Shown here in pieces: positions 21,306 to 34,300 of a stretch of DNA of 64,000 nt (within the stretch, counting starts at the first letter, position 1; every line of letters starts with the position of its first letter). This stretch comes from Macrocystis pyrifera (Eukaryota > Sar > Phaeophyceae > Laminariales > Laminariaceae): assembly GCA_031763025.1 (NCBI GenBank), contig JASSKH010000010.1, positions 10,743,427-10,807,426 of the forward strand, written 5' to 3'. The translations under genes and the position numbers were made by a program. Below the pieces are notes generated by a model, which worked only from the letters and a program-made list of their open reading frames with translations, made no database searches and was not told the origin of the DNA.

Positions 21306-22416
21306 ATGGTAAACCGTCACATCCAACCAACAACCAATAACCATCCAGACAACCAAGGGTTTTCGCCACAATGGGTTATACTCATCACCGCATACGGATT
21401 CTGTATCCCACTGCCGCGTGTCTCGGGCCGATATCATCGCACTGGAACAAACAGGGGTGGCCGATATTAAGAGTTGCAGCAACAAATCATAGGGGGGTGT
21501 ACTCGATGTCATGCATGGCCGAAGTCGAATCACACGGGAGGGTGGGGGCATGCAAGAAAAACAGATACAGCAGTCGTGAATCCTCATTAGTGCGGTGCCT
21601 TGCCAGACGACACTGCCAGCACTAAAATGGGACCCCGAATTATCCCTGGGATAGTGCAGTATGTAGGGCGAAGTCGTGACAAGCTATACTGACCGCACTA
21701 AACTGGAGGCCCGCACAAAAAGATGCGGCATCATCGGCAGTCCGTGACCTAATTGGTTTACCCCTGCATTCACTCAAGGTGCGGTGACATCGCTTGCAGA
21801 CAGACAAGGCTGGTGGAGCCTAAACGTACCGGGGTTGCTGTGAGCATCGCGAACACGCTCAGTGAAAACAACCGAACCACGGACATCAGCAGCACTGAGA
21901 GAAAGATCACAAGTGGTGTAACGAGGCCGCGTATGGTATGGGTCAGCAAACCGTTGAAACCGTCACCGCTACTTCCATGACGAGGGGCACCTACACTTTC
22001 TGCAAAGAGGAAAATCGAGGACACTTACAAAGCAGTCACAAAACAGGCACAAAATCAGTTGCAAAACGGTTACAAAAACGTTACAAAACAAGGCGGAGGA
22101 GGAGGCGTGCTACGGTAGGGGTAGCAGTCATTGAACAAAATATTTCCGACTGGCGGGGGAGAGAGGGGTCATTCTTGAAGTGAGAAACCATCCAGTATCG
22201 CTGGGGCTTTCCATTTTTTTGTTTCATCGTACCATTCGTTCATATACCTGCAGCAGACTCTGGGAGCGATCATCGGGTCACGCTTACCTGGCACATGTTT
22301 TCTAATTTAGTTTTCCCAAGATGACAGTTTTGCGTGAGGCATCGAGCTCCTCAACTGAAATAAATGCACCCGTATCGTGCTATGGGTCTGAGGCTAGCAA
22401 AGCAAACTACGAGTTT
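21306..22416. other. Spacer between the end of gene B and gene A
   Basis: I see no supported gene. An open stretch near 21797-22005 on the minus strand encodes a hydrophobic helix with a good donor, but its entry phase does not fit gene B exon 13. Confidence 0.4.
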
Positions 22417-25400
22417 TTATATTGGGTTCCTTGGTTCCATGATATTTTCAGGGGTCGCCACAGCATACATACTCACCGGATGTTGAAGGACAACCACGTC
22501 CCCCCCGTAGAAGAAGTCCGAGCGGAAGGTGCCTACGCCTCCGCCCACCTTGAAAACCTTTCGAAAAAAAAACACACACACACACACGGCACGGTCAGCA
22601 GACACGGCTCCAAGGTAAGGCAACACGAAACAATTCGTGCTGCGATAACGCCTTTGTTTGGGTCTATATGGCGATTCTATACATCTGGGTCACACTATAT
22701 AGCAGCGTGCTGTCAAGTGCTTGAAACAAAGAAGGCCTGGATGGCCCGTCGCGCTGTGACGATCTTGAGAACGTTATTGTAGCAAGGCCATCAGCAACAC
22801 TATTGGGATACATAACAAGAGTTGTGACAAAACAAAATTTGTGATGTACGTTACCTCACGCTGTTTTGCGATAAGCATCCATCCAGAACAACAACTGAAA
22901 CAAAAAAAATCGTCTGTTGTGCTCAAGTGCAGACGTCAGGTGGCTAAACGAGAAAAAAAAACACCCGAACCGAATTACCGACGACACAAAACGAATACGA
23001 CAAAAAATCAAGCAGCCAACCTTGCAGCACAAACGCAACACCGCAATGATACCACGCTAGAGGACGACGCGCACGAGAAACGTGACTCTGTGAGCGGGGA
23101 GCGGCGTTTTATGGCAGCAAAAAACACATCACGACGGAACAACTCAGAACCCTTCGACCGCTAATAGTCACCGAAACATTCCACGAGTGTGAGCAGGCAC
23201 CCTGACGCACCAACGCGTAGAAAAGCAAACACATTGCGCCGAAAGGCGAAATCTCCTCGCCGCCAGCTGCAGCGCAAGCACTGAAAAGGCCTAGACAGCG
23301 AGAGGCTGAGGCGTATGATATGGTATCATCACCCGCCGCAGCGGTAACAGGCGGGAAAATGAATATCTACGGATAGGCTGGATTACCGGAGCGCCACACC
23401 GGGGTTTCGATTGTCAACAGCATGAACGAAAGCGGTCTGTTATGTAGATGTACAAACTTAACACGGGGGACTCGAACCCCCGATTTTGTTGAAATCTTAA
23501 GACATGCCACATACACCGTAACATCTGAGCTAATGTAGCAGTCAGCGCTGACTGTAGCTGAGTGGGATCTGTTTGATGTTTGATGTTTGCATGTTTGCCG
23601 AGTGCGACCCTGTAGTGGATATGGCGCATACCGATATCTAACACGGTCTGCCCACCGCAATTTTGATCGCAAAAGTCACCAGCAGCACGTGAAGGTTCAA
23701 GGTCATCCAGCTCAGCTAGTAGCTACAGTAGCTGTTAGCTAAGTGGATAAGGTGCACATTGGCATCTAACACGGTCCCCACACCGCAAGTTTGATCGTCA
23801 AAGGCACCAGCGGCCAGGCGAAGGTTCAAGTTCAACCCCGCCATCTACATTACCTACATGAATAGCCGAACTGTTTGGCGCGTGCCTGATAGCGATAGAC
23901 CATGCCTTACAGCAATGGGGCATGCCCTATAGCATATTTTGGCCAAACTGTCACTGGGACTGGCAAGGCTCCTTGAGAGTACTGAGGAACGAATCAATAA
24001 GACACGCCTTACTATCGTTGGATTTTAATTTGTTGGTGATTCAATATACCTACTGCAGGCCCCACGGCTTTCATTTCATCATCTCAAGGCCAGTTGTTTG
24101 CGTGGAGGTACAGAGCTCCTCTCCTCAAGCGAGAAGCCTCGGGAAAAAAAAAAAAATCGCCATCGTTAGTACCAGAATAGCGGACTGCTAACGGTGTATA
24201 CTGGTATCATTCTAACACGCCCCCTTCATGGACCGCACTTTTGATCGTCAACGGCACCAGCGACGTGTGTGTGTGAAGGTTCAAGCCCCACCCTGTGTCT
24301 TCACTCTCAAGACGCCCTGTCTCACCTGCACGCCCGCGGGCATTGCGTTGCCCTTCAGCATGGCGACACCCCCGCCGGAGCCTTCTCCAAGAAACGCCAC
24401 GTTCGTCGCCTGTTTTGGTGTGGCGGTCGGAGTACCCGACGAAATCAGCCTACAGGTAACTTTATGCAAGCCACTGCGAGTATGGTTGAGGCTTGAAAAA
24501 TACGTGCTCGAGAAACTTTCCCGCTTGGGGCTTGCCAGCAGGTACGGGGAATGTTTGGTGGCTGCAATCCACACGCACCCTGTTTTATCCATAGCCCCTT
24601 CTTACCCTCCAAAAAACGCCTGTCTATCACGATCGTGAATTGAAACAGGCAACAAAAACCTTTTCTCACCGGGTCATGATGCACGTTTTGAGGGGTCGCA
24701 GGCACATCGCCCCCCCCATGAGAAGCGGCAGAATGTCGCCGCTTTTAAGCAGGCCCTTGCCGCTCGCCTCCTGACGCGCCGGTGGAAAAATACATACGCA
24801 GGAGGTACAAGTTCCAACATCGTGTGATTTAAAAGGAGAACGCCCTACGTGGGACAACCGAAGACTCTGGGCGAAGGGATGTAACGACAATGTTGCCGAA
24901 AATCGCCTCATTTCAGTGGCCAGGCGACCACATCGTCGTTAAATGGAACGCGCATTCAACCATCTAATTCTACGAAAATTGCTTCGGTGTGTTACATGGT
25001 AGTTATTTTCCCCATACCAGTATGTCCGGCAGTATAAGGCACGTTTGATGTGCACATTACATCAGAGTCCGAAATATGATTATATTCACGGCCAGAGGTA
25101 TTAAATACCTGTTGAAAACGGGGCGGGAAATGTACAGTTTGGTTATCTTGTTTAGGAGACGAGATAACATGGCAAAAACCGCCTCCCTCCAAGAAAGCAG
25201 TGCAATCGATATAGCACCCGGTGGCTTCAAGGAGCGCGAGGAGATCACTGCACGCAAGCGGAGGTTGAACTATCTGCCGCAGCAAGCTACCAAGGCGTGA
25301 TGACCGTGTAACCGCAACAACACGCATATAAGGACAATTGCCGACATATATACCTCCCTTCGCTAACGCTACGACCGAAAACGGCGAACTTGACACAAAA

Positions 25401-28400
25401 AACGCAAAAACTGACGCATTTTTTTTTGTAGAAAGCGGCGTGCAACGTAGCCGAAAATACTAACAAGAAAAAATACAAGACGTTGCAACTACTCCGATTT
25501 CGGGTGTTCTAGATACAAGCACAAAAGACAAGAAAGAAAGAAAGAAACGACCCTCCCCTCAAGACCACGCCGCCTGAAGCATCAATAACCACATCGTGTT
25601 TCTACGAAATTAGCACACCTGTTGTAATAATTCCTCGAAAAAAATCATCAGCTGTGAGTTCAACCGATTAATTGGTCGACACTCGGGTTTGCAAGCTGGC
25701 TGATACTCAGCTGTGCAAGCTGGTCGATACTCAGCTTTGCAAGCCGTACTCAGCTTTGCAAGCTGCGTGATACATCGTCCGCGCGTGTTTGTACCCTCGC
25801 CCGCACCTTGTCCTCAGGGGTGAACACGGAAACGTACGGCTTGCGCGGCGACGAGCCTGCCGACGCGACCGACGGAGCCAACACGTTGCTCGAGGTCATC
25901 GTACGTGTACCCGCCCTCTCCAGGTTGAGGAGCAATCCCCGCGAGGAAGACCCTCCGTCGTGGTCGGTCTGCTCGTCTGAAGAGACTGGTGGTCCGTTCG
26001 TTGAAAAAAAACAAAAAAAACGAGAGTGCGGCGAGACAACAAACAAATGACGTGCCAAGTATACTCTATATGTCAGAGGGCGGCGTTGAGAGGGTCACAC
26101 GCGTGATATTGTAGTGCGTCTATTAGTAAAATGCCGGCTGACAGAAAGGGCAGTGGTCGCGCTTGTTGAGGTCGTTGTGCCTGCATTCTTCCTTAGTGTC
26201 ACGAAGCGGTCTCGTCGGTGCTCTCTCAAGTGCGCCCGCGTTAGTGCCCAGAATCCGATTGTATTGTCGTACGAACAGCTTCAGAACTACTTGCAGCCGG
26301 CCATTGACGCTGGATTCTTCTTGACATAACGTGGGTCGAGAATGTGAAGTTGTAACGGGTGTTTTGTTTCGTTCTACTCGTATCTTGTATACCAACAGCG
26401 ATTTTTTCAAAAAGGTTTCGGTGGTGAGGAGGCAGGGGTTCTCGTGGTACCACTCGGATGATGTGTGTCGCTTTCCCAGAGTGCCGGAGCGATATTGTTA
26501 AACTAAAACAGAAACGAAAAAATCAACATATACGTGCGCCACCACCAAAAATGATTTTATTTTATTTTATTTTTTAATCATCACTTTTACTTTCCAGTCT
26601 AACTCGTAGGAGGGTTTTACCTTCAGCGATCTTCTGGACAAGCCGTGGTCACAGGTGTCGTCCCTTCTCCCCCCCGGCACGTGCCTTTATTTTTTGTCGC
26701 GCATAGGGTTCAGCATTCCCACTGCTCGTCGATTTTCATCGAATGTCGCTAACTCACGCTCTCGCGCTTTCCGCTAATCATTTTTTTAAGCTAGCAAAAG
26801 TCCCTACGGGCATGCACTCGGTGAGACTCGAACCCACGAAACTGATCTTGATAGACACGCGGACCACCTACCAAGCCACCGGGGACACCGGCAATGCGCG
26901 CACAAAACAACGCTTGGTACAGCAGAATGTGGACTGCGCTACTGTAGCTACCGCAGCCCGTGCTCCTAAAAGTGAGGGGTGTGATATGTACACTTTGGCC
27001 CAGCTTTGACACAATGTTTGAGATGTACCAGGTACTTGACTCCGCACCCTAAAACCCTAACCCGACCGCCTAGGGATTTTCTGGGGACGGAGATGGTTGA
27101 TGGAACAAGGAGTTGGTGTGGACTACCAATCATTGTGTACTTTGCGCAGCTGGGCCACGTAGCAAACTACTGATGAAAGTAGAATGAGCGTGCCTCGAGC
27201 CACAAGCCTCCTCAACAATAACAGAAGAAATGCAGCGACACCGTCGCGCGCACCGACCGACCAATCACCCACACCAACCACATCACCCACATCACCCACA
27301 TCAACCACGACAGCGAACAGCAAACAGCACAACAGCACAACAGCACGGACAACACGCAGCACGCACCTACTCCGACTGCCGAACTCTCGAGAGCCTCCCT
27401 GTCCGCGGACATGCCGCAGTCGTCCGACTCGTCCCCTTCCAAGCAGTCCACCCCTACCGCCCTCTCCGACCTCGGCATGCCCGACATCATCTTGGACGGG
27501 CTTTCGCACACCGCGGCAGGCTGTGCAACATACCCCGGGGATTCGTTGGAGAGGGTGCATCGGAACATGTACGACTTGTCTCTGGAGGTCGTAACAGGGA
27601 ATGGGCGGGGAGGGACGGGGCACGACGGGGCGGGGGGAGGCGACGGGAGGGGAGGGGGGGGGTGGGTGGGACGGGCGGGGGAGCGGTAATGTTGGAGCGA
27701 GGTGGATGGACGCGCGGGCAAGGGAGAATCCGGCGATAGGCCGAGCGTGCGTTTTCGCGCGGTGCAAACTAAAGCAGTGGGAAGCACGCGATTTTATAAG
27801 CAGACCGCGGAGGCTGGTGATGACGGTACGACAGAGTCGTGCAATGCACAGCAGCAGCAGCAGCAGCAGCAGTCCGCGATTGGTGCCGATGAAGCCATTT
27901 GGGTTTGCGGAGATACGAACGAAGACGCTACAATGTTAAATCAAGACGAGCACCTTCTTCTGCGTACCTACGAACATGATTTCGAACCCGCGGTAAAAAA
28001 AAAACTCGGAGATCAAGTGGTGCTCAAAGAATTATGAGGACCCTGACTTGAGGGACTCTATACTGGTATGAAGTCATTCTTAACTCATTAATTCATCATT
28101 AAGTCACCCTACACTGATTTTGAGGAAAGCTGAAAGTACAACCCGACGACCACTCCCAAAATACTAGGTATGTCATCAAAAATACAGTGAAACGCGGCTG
28201 GTATTCCAATCATATTGGGTCAAGAAGTCCGGTCAGTCTGAACTTGTTGGGCCAAAAAGCGCTGCCGCTATTGTATCGCGGTGCCTTCGTCACACCATTT
28301 TTGGGCAACAGAGAGACGAATGCGTTCTTTGCTGTAGTCCAAATGTCACGAGTATACGGTGCACCACAGCTGGTCAACCGTCCACACTCAGTCCGAACTG

Positions 28401-30161
28401 CTTTGCGTCGCTCACCAACGCTTTCGCACGTAGCTCGCGGTCGCACACAGCACGACTCTGCGGGCCCCACCCCTTTCACTACAGTCAGAATCAGCCCATA
28501 CCAAGCAAGTCCCAGCAGTTTTTTTTTTCTTTTTCTTCAGTTACCCGGCCGATGGGTACGTAAAAACAATACTTAAGCTCGCCACACTCCCACGTGCAAG
28601 TAGGTTTGTCTGCAAATATGTTGATGCAACAACCCCAAGCCTAACCCTAACCCGAATGACCTTGAGCCCTACTACAGGTATTGGGGCCCAGGTGTAGGTA
28701 CCTAAAAAAACATATGTGCTGTGTTATCAACCTTCCAGGCATTCCTTGAATTCGTTGAAGGAAGAGCGTGCAGCAGCAGCGTAAGCATCGCCATGCTGCG
28801 CGCGTGTCGCCCACCATCTCCTTCCGTTGCACCCCGGCCACATCCCCTATCCCCTACGCCGGTAGCAGAAGCTGCAGTCGTCATTGTTTTTCCGCACATT
28901 CAACTTTCACACCTAGGACAGATGATGATCTATCTGATCTATCTATCTGCTGTGGATCATCTAGTTCCTCACCTGGCGTCGTGAGAGGTTGTGCAGGGTC
29001 TGCATGAGTACAGATCGAACCCAGGAAACATGTGCTAGATTATGCAGACTAAACGGGTCCCACGCGGCAACAAGGGCTAGATCATACAGATCAGATAATA
29101 TCTGTCCTGAGATCTCTAGATCAAGTGGGAATCGATTATCTGTAGATGATCTGTCCGATGTGTGAAAGATAGCCCTCTGAAGCTCTAAAGGGGTCAACAT
29201 CCTGCATGAGGTCATGTTCAACACCGTATGTAAGTATGACTATTACGGGGGGCCATAGTAAACAGGACCAAATTTTGTTAGTAAAAATAGGTAAATATAA
29301 AGGTTTTCGAGTGTACCGCAGGTGTTATTTACTACGGTCCTCCGTAATAGTATGACTAGTATGACTAGTATGACTATCACGGGGGTCCATAGTTAATAGG
29401 ACCTATGGTATACATAAAAACCTATATATTTACCTATTTTTCCTAACAATATTTGGTCCTGTTTACTATGGTCCCCCGCAATAGTACGACCATTAGTATG
29501 TCACACAGCTTGCGACGATGAGCTTCGACGAAATCCTGCACCTCACAGTTAATGCTTTTGGAAGTTGATACAAGGTTCCCCCCCGGGACTTGCCTGGGGG
29601 AGTGGCGCAAAAACGAATTGAAAACGATACAGCATGCGATGTTGTGTATCATACGCTGATGGTACAATATTTCGACGTCACGAAATATCTGCATATTGCT
29701 GCTGCTGCTGCTGCTGCTGCTGCTGTACACAGACACGTACTAGTCCAGCAGGAGACTCTTTTACAACTGCACCTGCATTTTTTTGGGACAAAACATACAT
29801 ACAACACCGAAATAGTGTTGAACCATGTTGCCGTTGACTGAATCGCTTTTATATATATTCTTGATGATTCCGCCAAACATTACGGTATCGTATGTCAGTA
29901 TGTTAATGCACGTCTTTGTTGCGGCGCTCACGGCGAAGGAGGCCTCCCCTGCACAAAACCGAGGGCTGCCGAAAAAGAAAAAAGGTTTGAAACCACTCCA
30001 CGCGTGACACACGGCGCACACCGCACACACACTCGTGACACACGGAACACAGCAGTACAGTAGTACGAGTAGTGGGAAAATATTTACAGAAATGGAAAAG
30101 GATGCACCGAAGAAGGGGCTGGAACTCTCGACCACACTCGGCTGCCCACGAAAATCGCACT

Positions 30162-30217
<56 letters not shown>

Positions 30218-31348
30218 TTTGTTGCACTTGTGGCAACATGCATGTATCACACAAGCAGAGACTCCCAGCTTTGCAGCCCGCAGGCTCCGATAAAAAAGCA
30301 ACTACCTGGTAACGTATTAATTAGCAGGAAGCCACAGCACTACAGCGCGGACAAACTAACGCACACACGCGTGATGTTGCTTCCTGCTCTGCTGGCGGGC
30401 GGCAGGCGTGTATAGCGTTGTAGCCAGCTAGCTGGTTGTAGCTCGCGCCCACTGCTCATGTGCTCTTTGTTGTCGGTGGTGTCTGGGCTAAGTTGGGAAA
30501 ACAAAAAGTAAAAAAAATATAGACATGATCGATCCTTGCGAGGATCGTACGACACGCCGTACACACATGCACAGCAGCACAGCGGAAGAGAGAGAGGCGG
30601 TGATGGCCGACGACGGACCTCAGCCTCCGATAAAGCAACTATAGCCATAATAGCAGTGCACCGCGGACCTGCGACACGCGCGTGGTGTGGCACCCGGCTG
30701 CTTGTGCTGCTGTTAGGGGGGGGGGCATAGTAAATAGGACCAAATATTGTTAGAAAAAATAGGTAAATATATAGATTTTTGTGTGTACCGGAGGTCCTAT
30801 TAACTATGGTCCCCCGTAATAGGCGTGGTTGTAGCGATCTTTGTGTTTTTTGCATGCTGCCCGATGTCTAGATTTCTTGGGTGTGCCTCGGGCGAGAAGC
30901 ACAAAACGTCCGAAATGCAAGGACAGTTGAAGTACTCATACTGTAACCCAAGCGGCCCTTATATTTCCGTCCAGAATGTGCGTGGACCTGTCACACATAC
31001 AGTGGAGCAGCAGCAAAGAGAGGTACATGGTGGTTTACGGACCGCAGGCTCCGATAAACACAACCGACCACAGCAGCACAGCGCATATGGGTGTGTCGCA
31101 CACGCACGGCGTGTGGGCGGCAGCGTTGTAGCGTTGTGCTCTGTGCATGTTGTCTGTTGTCTACCTGGTACACGTCTGGGCCGTGTGCTCATGAGAGCCT
31201 GGGGAAAAAGAACTGACAGCATTTTACCTGTACGTACATACAAATTGAGGCCTCTCGTACTGAAGTTGGGGAAATCGTCTTAGGGGAGGTTTTATATCCC
31301 CCCAGCGGTCTTCTTTTGGACAAGCCGTGGTGGTCGCAGGCGTCGTCC

Positions 31349-31389
<41 letters not shown>

Positions 31390-34300
31390 CCCGGTACGCG
31401 CCTGGTGCAAGCAATGTCTGCCTGGTCGGTGATTCACTCTCGTCGAAAAACTAAGTTTGAGAGCTTGCCACGCGCTCCAGAGTGCACGGATTGCGCCCGG
31501 ACCTCGACCAATGTGTCCGGTCGGGCTTCCCGTGTCGACTACTTAGCGTTTTGCCAAAATGTGCTGATACGAAGAGATATGTTCGAACAAAAACGAAGAT
31601 TTCACAAACATAACTATTACTATAAACAAGTGGCGTGCACACCCACCCACTGCACACGCGAACACGCGCACAGACGCACCTAGCCTTGTGAGCCGCGGAA
31701 GCGTTGGAAGCCGTGAAGTCGTACACGACCACGCTGACCGGCTGCTTGCAAAGGAACGTGTTCAGATCCAGGCTCCCCTGACCGGGAACGTTGATCACAG
31801 ACCACTCCTGGAAGTTGACCGTATTGCTGCACCAGGGGAAGGCGAAGGGGGGAGGGGGGCGAGGTCGATGTCCGCTTCTCTTGCCATCACGGTTTAGACG
31901 GTTTCACATCATTATGACAAAAGTGTTCATGACACACAAAAACCCGACGTTAGCCTCCAAAAAAACAAAGCACACGTTTCGGAGATGAACGAAAACGACT
32001 TGATAATAGAGTTGAATAATATTTGCAGTAGCCAAAGGGTTTGAGTAGGAAAGCGAACCCCTCGCAGGCGCCGCCGTACTCGAGCTGTCAATTCGAAGCA
32101 AGCGCCAAAACCTTCACTGTTGCGGTATATCTACACGGTACACCTGACCCGAAGCACAACATCCAACGATGCCCGGAAGATCAACACCATGTCGCGTATC
32201 TCGGTGCGATGGACGCGTCACAAGAGCACGAGGATGGCGGCAGCGCATTGACACGGGGGCAGGAGAACGGCGAGCTATACAAGGGGGGAAAACGATACCA
32301 GGCACCATGGAATACACCAAATAAACAATGGTGCAAGCCACGTCAGCTGTAAAGGTAAAGAAACAAACGCCAGCAAATAAAAGCAAAATAATAATCCCGT
32401 CGCCGCGCTTCCAGTGTCGCAAGCTTCAATTGTGTACCCTCCGGCTGACCTCCTTGTTCTAGACTACGAGAACGCCTACCGGTGCCTGCCGTAGAGAAAC
32501 CCCCGCCACTACCAGTACACCCACAGCGTGCTAACGTAGGCCCATGGAGATCCAACAGCGGGTTATGACGTACTCCAGCCCCCCCGTCGATGGTAGACGA
32601 ACTGCTAATCACATCGGAGAGAACACGATCAAGACCATCTACATCCAATACATGCCGTTGTGAAATGCTGTGCAAAGAGCTACGTATACCATGCAGATCC
32701 CTGAGTTCACAAAACGTATGACAGTTCCATACCGGTGCCAGTCGGGGCTCTGGGAGTTCCAAATATAATAGAGACAGTGCCGACCACCGGCACAAGACGA
32801 GACGACACTATTACGGGGGTCCATAGTTAATAGGACCTATGGTGTACATAAACACCTATATATTTAAACTATTTTTACTAACAATATTTGGTCCTATTTA
32901 CTATGGTCCCCCGTAATAAACCTGGACGAAACTCATCACCCAGGGGAGCCACCGGCCGATGCCCCTTCTTGACGTTTGTAGTACGCGCGATCAAAGTATC
33001 ATCACACGTATGCATAGCTTGCAAAGATGGGTTTGGAACGAAATCCTCGATATCACAGCCGAGTGAGGTGTCTTGTTTTTTTTTCATTTTAATTTTCATG
33101 AAAAGTCGTTGACATTGGCCGAAAAAAAACGCGGGAGGGAGCGCATTCGAGTGGGCCTAGTCGCACAGTACCTGTGGAAGCACATGGTGTACGTGACGTC
33201 GGTTTTCCACTCGATATCTGGGCTCCTTCCCCCCCTCCTCGCCGCCCTCTCCTCCGGCAGTTCCACCACATCGCCGCCCAGGGACGGGGGTGCCTCGGCT
33301 AACGGGGAACGAGGGACAAACGCAACAACCAGCACAGCCGGTGATTAGTTTGACGCGACGAGGGTTTAAGGGGAGCTGGAGGCATACAGCGACACAGGGA
33401 TACACTGCATCTCATTCTTCTGAGGTTCATGACTTGAATTGCCTAACTAGCCCTATACCTCTGCGAAAATCTGACGTTGAGAAAAGACGAAAGTGCACCC
33501 CGATATGAACATCACTTAATTAGCTTTTGATTGTACATTATAGGGCAGTGTGGTCAGCTGTTGAGGAGCCCCCTCAGTGATAAATACTGTGCACAAAAAG
33601 TTATCTCGTAATACCCCAGCCCTATCAGCATGAGTCGGGGGAGCGGAGTGTTTTTCTTGACCGGAAGCATCACCTGGTGGTGTCAGGCGCTTATCCACAC
33701 CGTCCAACGAATTGACAACACATATAGACAGAAGGCGCGTATCGAGAGAGACGGTTTGGAGCATAGGTCACGGGTCGAGCGCAGGGCCGGCATCAAGCGG
33801 AGAGGCAGTCGATGCTCCCGTCGCTCGTGTCCTGCACACAGTCTTTCACGAGCACAACTGCCCTGCACACAGGCGCGCGCTACGATAGGGGTTTACACAG
33901 ACAATATCATTTTTAAACCAAAACCTTTCCGAGTACCGTGGCTCCTTAGTTGAGGAGCTAGTACCCAGTGTCACTGGGATACTGTTCGTTGGCATTCTTA
34001 CGTGTCACACGTTATTATTCGTTGTATACCCACAGGAGGCCATCGGGTCGCACTTTCATGTTTTCTCAAAGTCGGTTCCTGGGTGACTTGGTAATATTAC
34101 GGGGGTCCATAGTAAACAGGACCTGCGGTACACACAAAAACGTACCGGGTATATATTTTTTATATTTTTACCAACAATATTTGGTCCTATTTACTATGGT
34201 TCCCCGTAATGGTATAGAGGGGTACTCCAGAAAATTGTAGGTGCATTCCTATCGTAGGTAGCGCGTGTCCACAACAACCATGCCCACCCCAATGATCACA

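Noticed and set aside
21797..22005. Minus-strand hydrophobic exon candidate (GLVTPLVIFLSVLLMSVV) with donor CCG|GTACGT
   Set aside because: Needs a two-base entry, while gene B exon 13 ends in phase 0. No linking exon was found.
26815..26888. Possible intact tRNA gene
   Set aside because: D-arm and T-arm boxes are present, but the acceptor stem does not pair.
27045..27066. Telomere-like CCCTAAAACCCTAACCC
   Set aside because: Only one or two units; similar short CCCTAA/TTAGGG pieces at 17310-17330 and 28640-28655 are also too short to mean an interstitial telomere array.
27411..27689. Plus-strand ORF starting MPQSSDSSPSKQSTPTALSD
   Set aside because: Reads well as a protein, but the minus strand has an acceptor, a donor and both phases matching gene B exons 8 and 10, so the plus frame is taken as the shadow.
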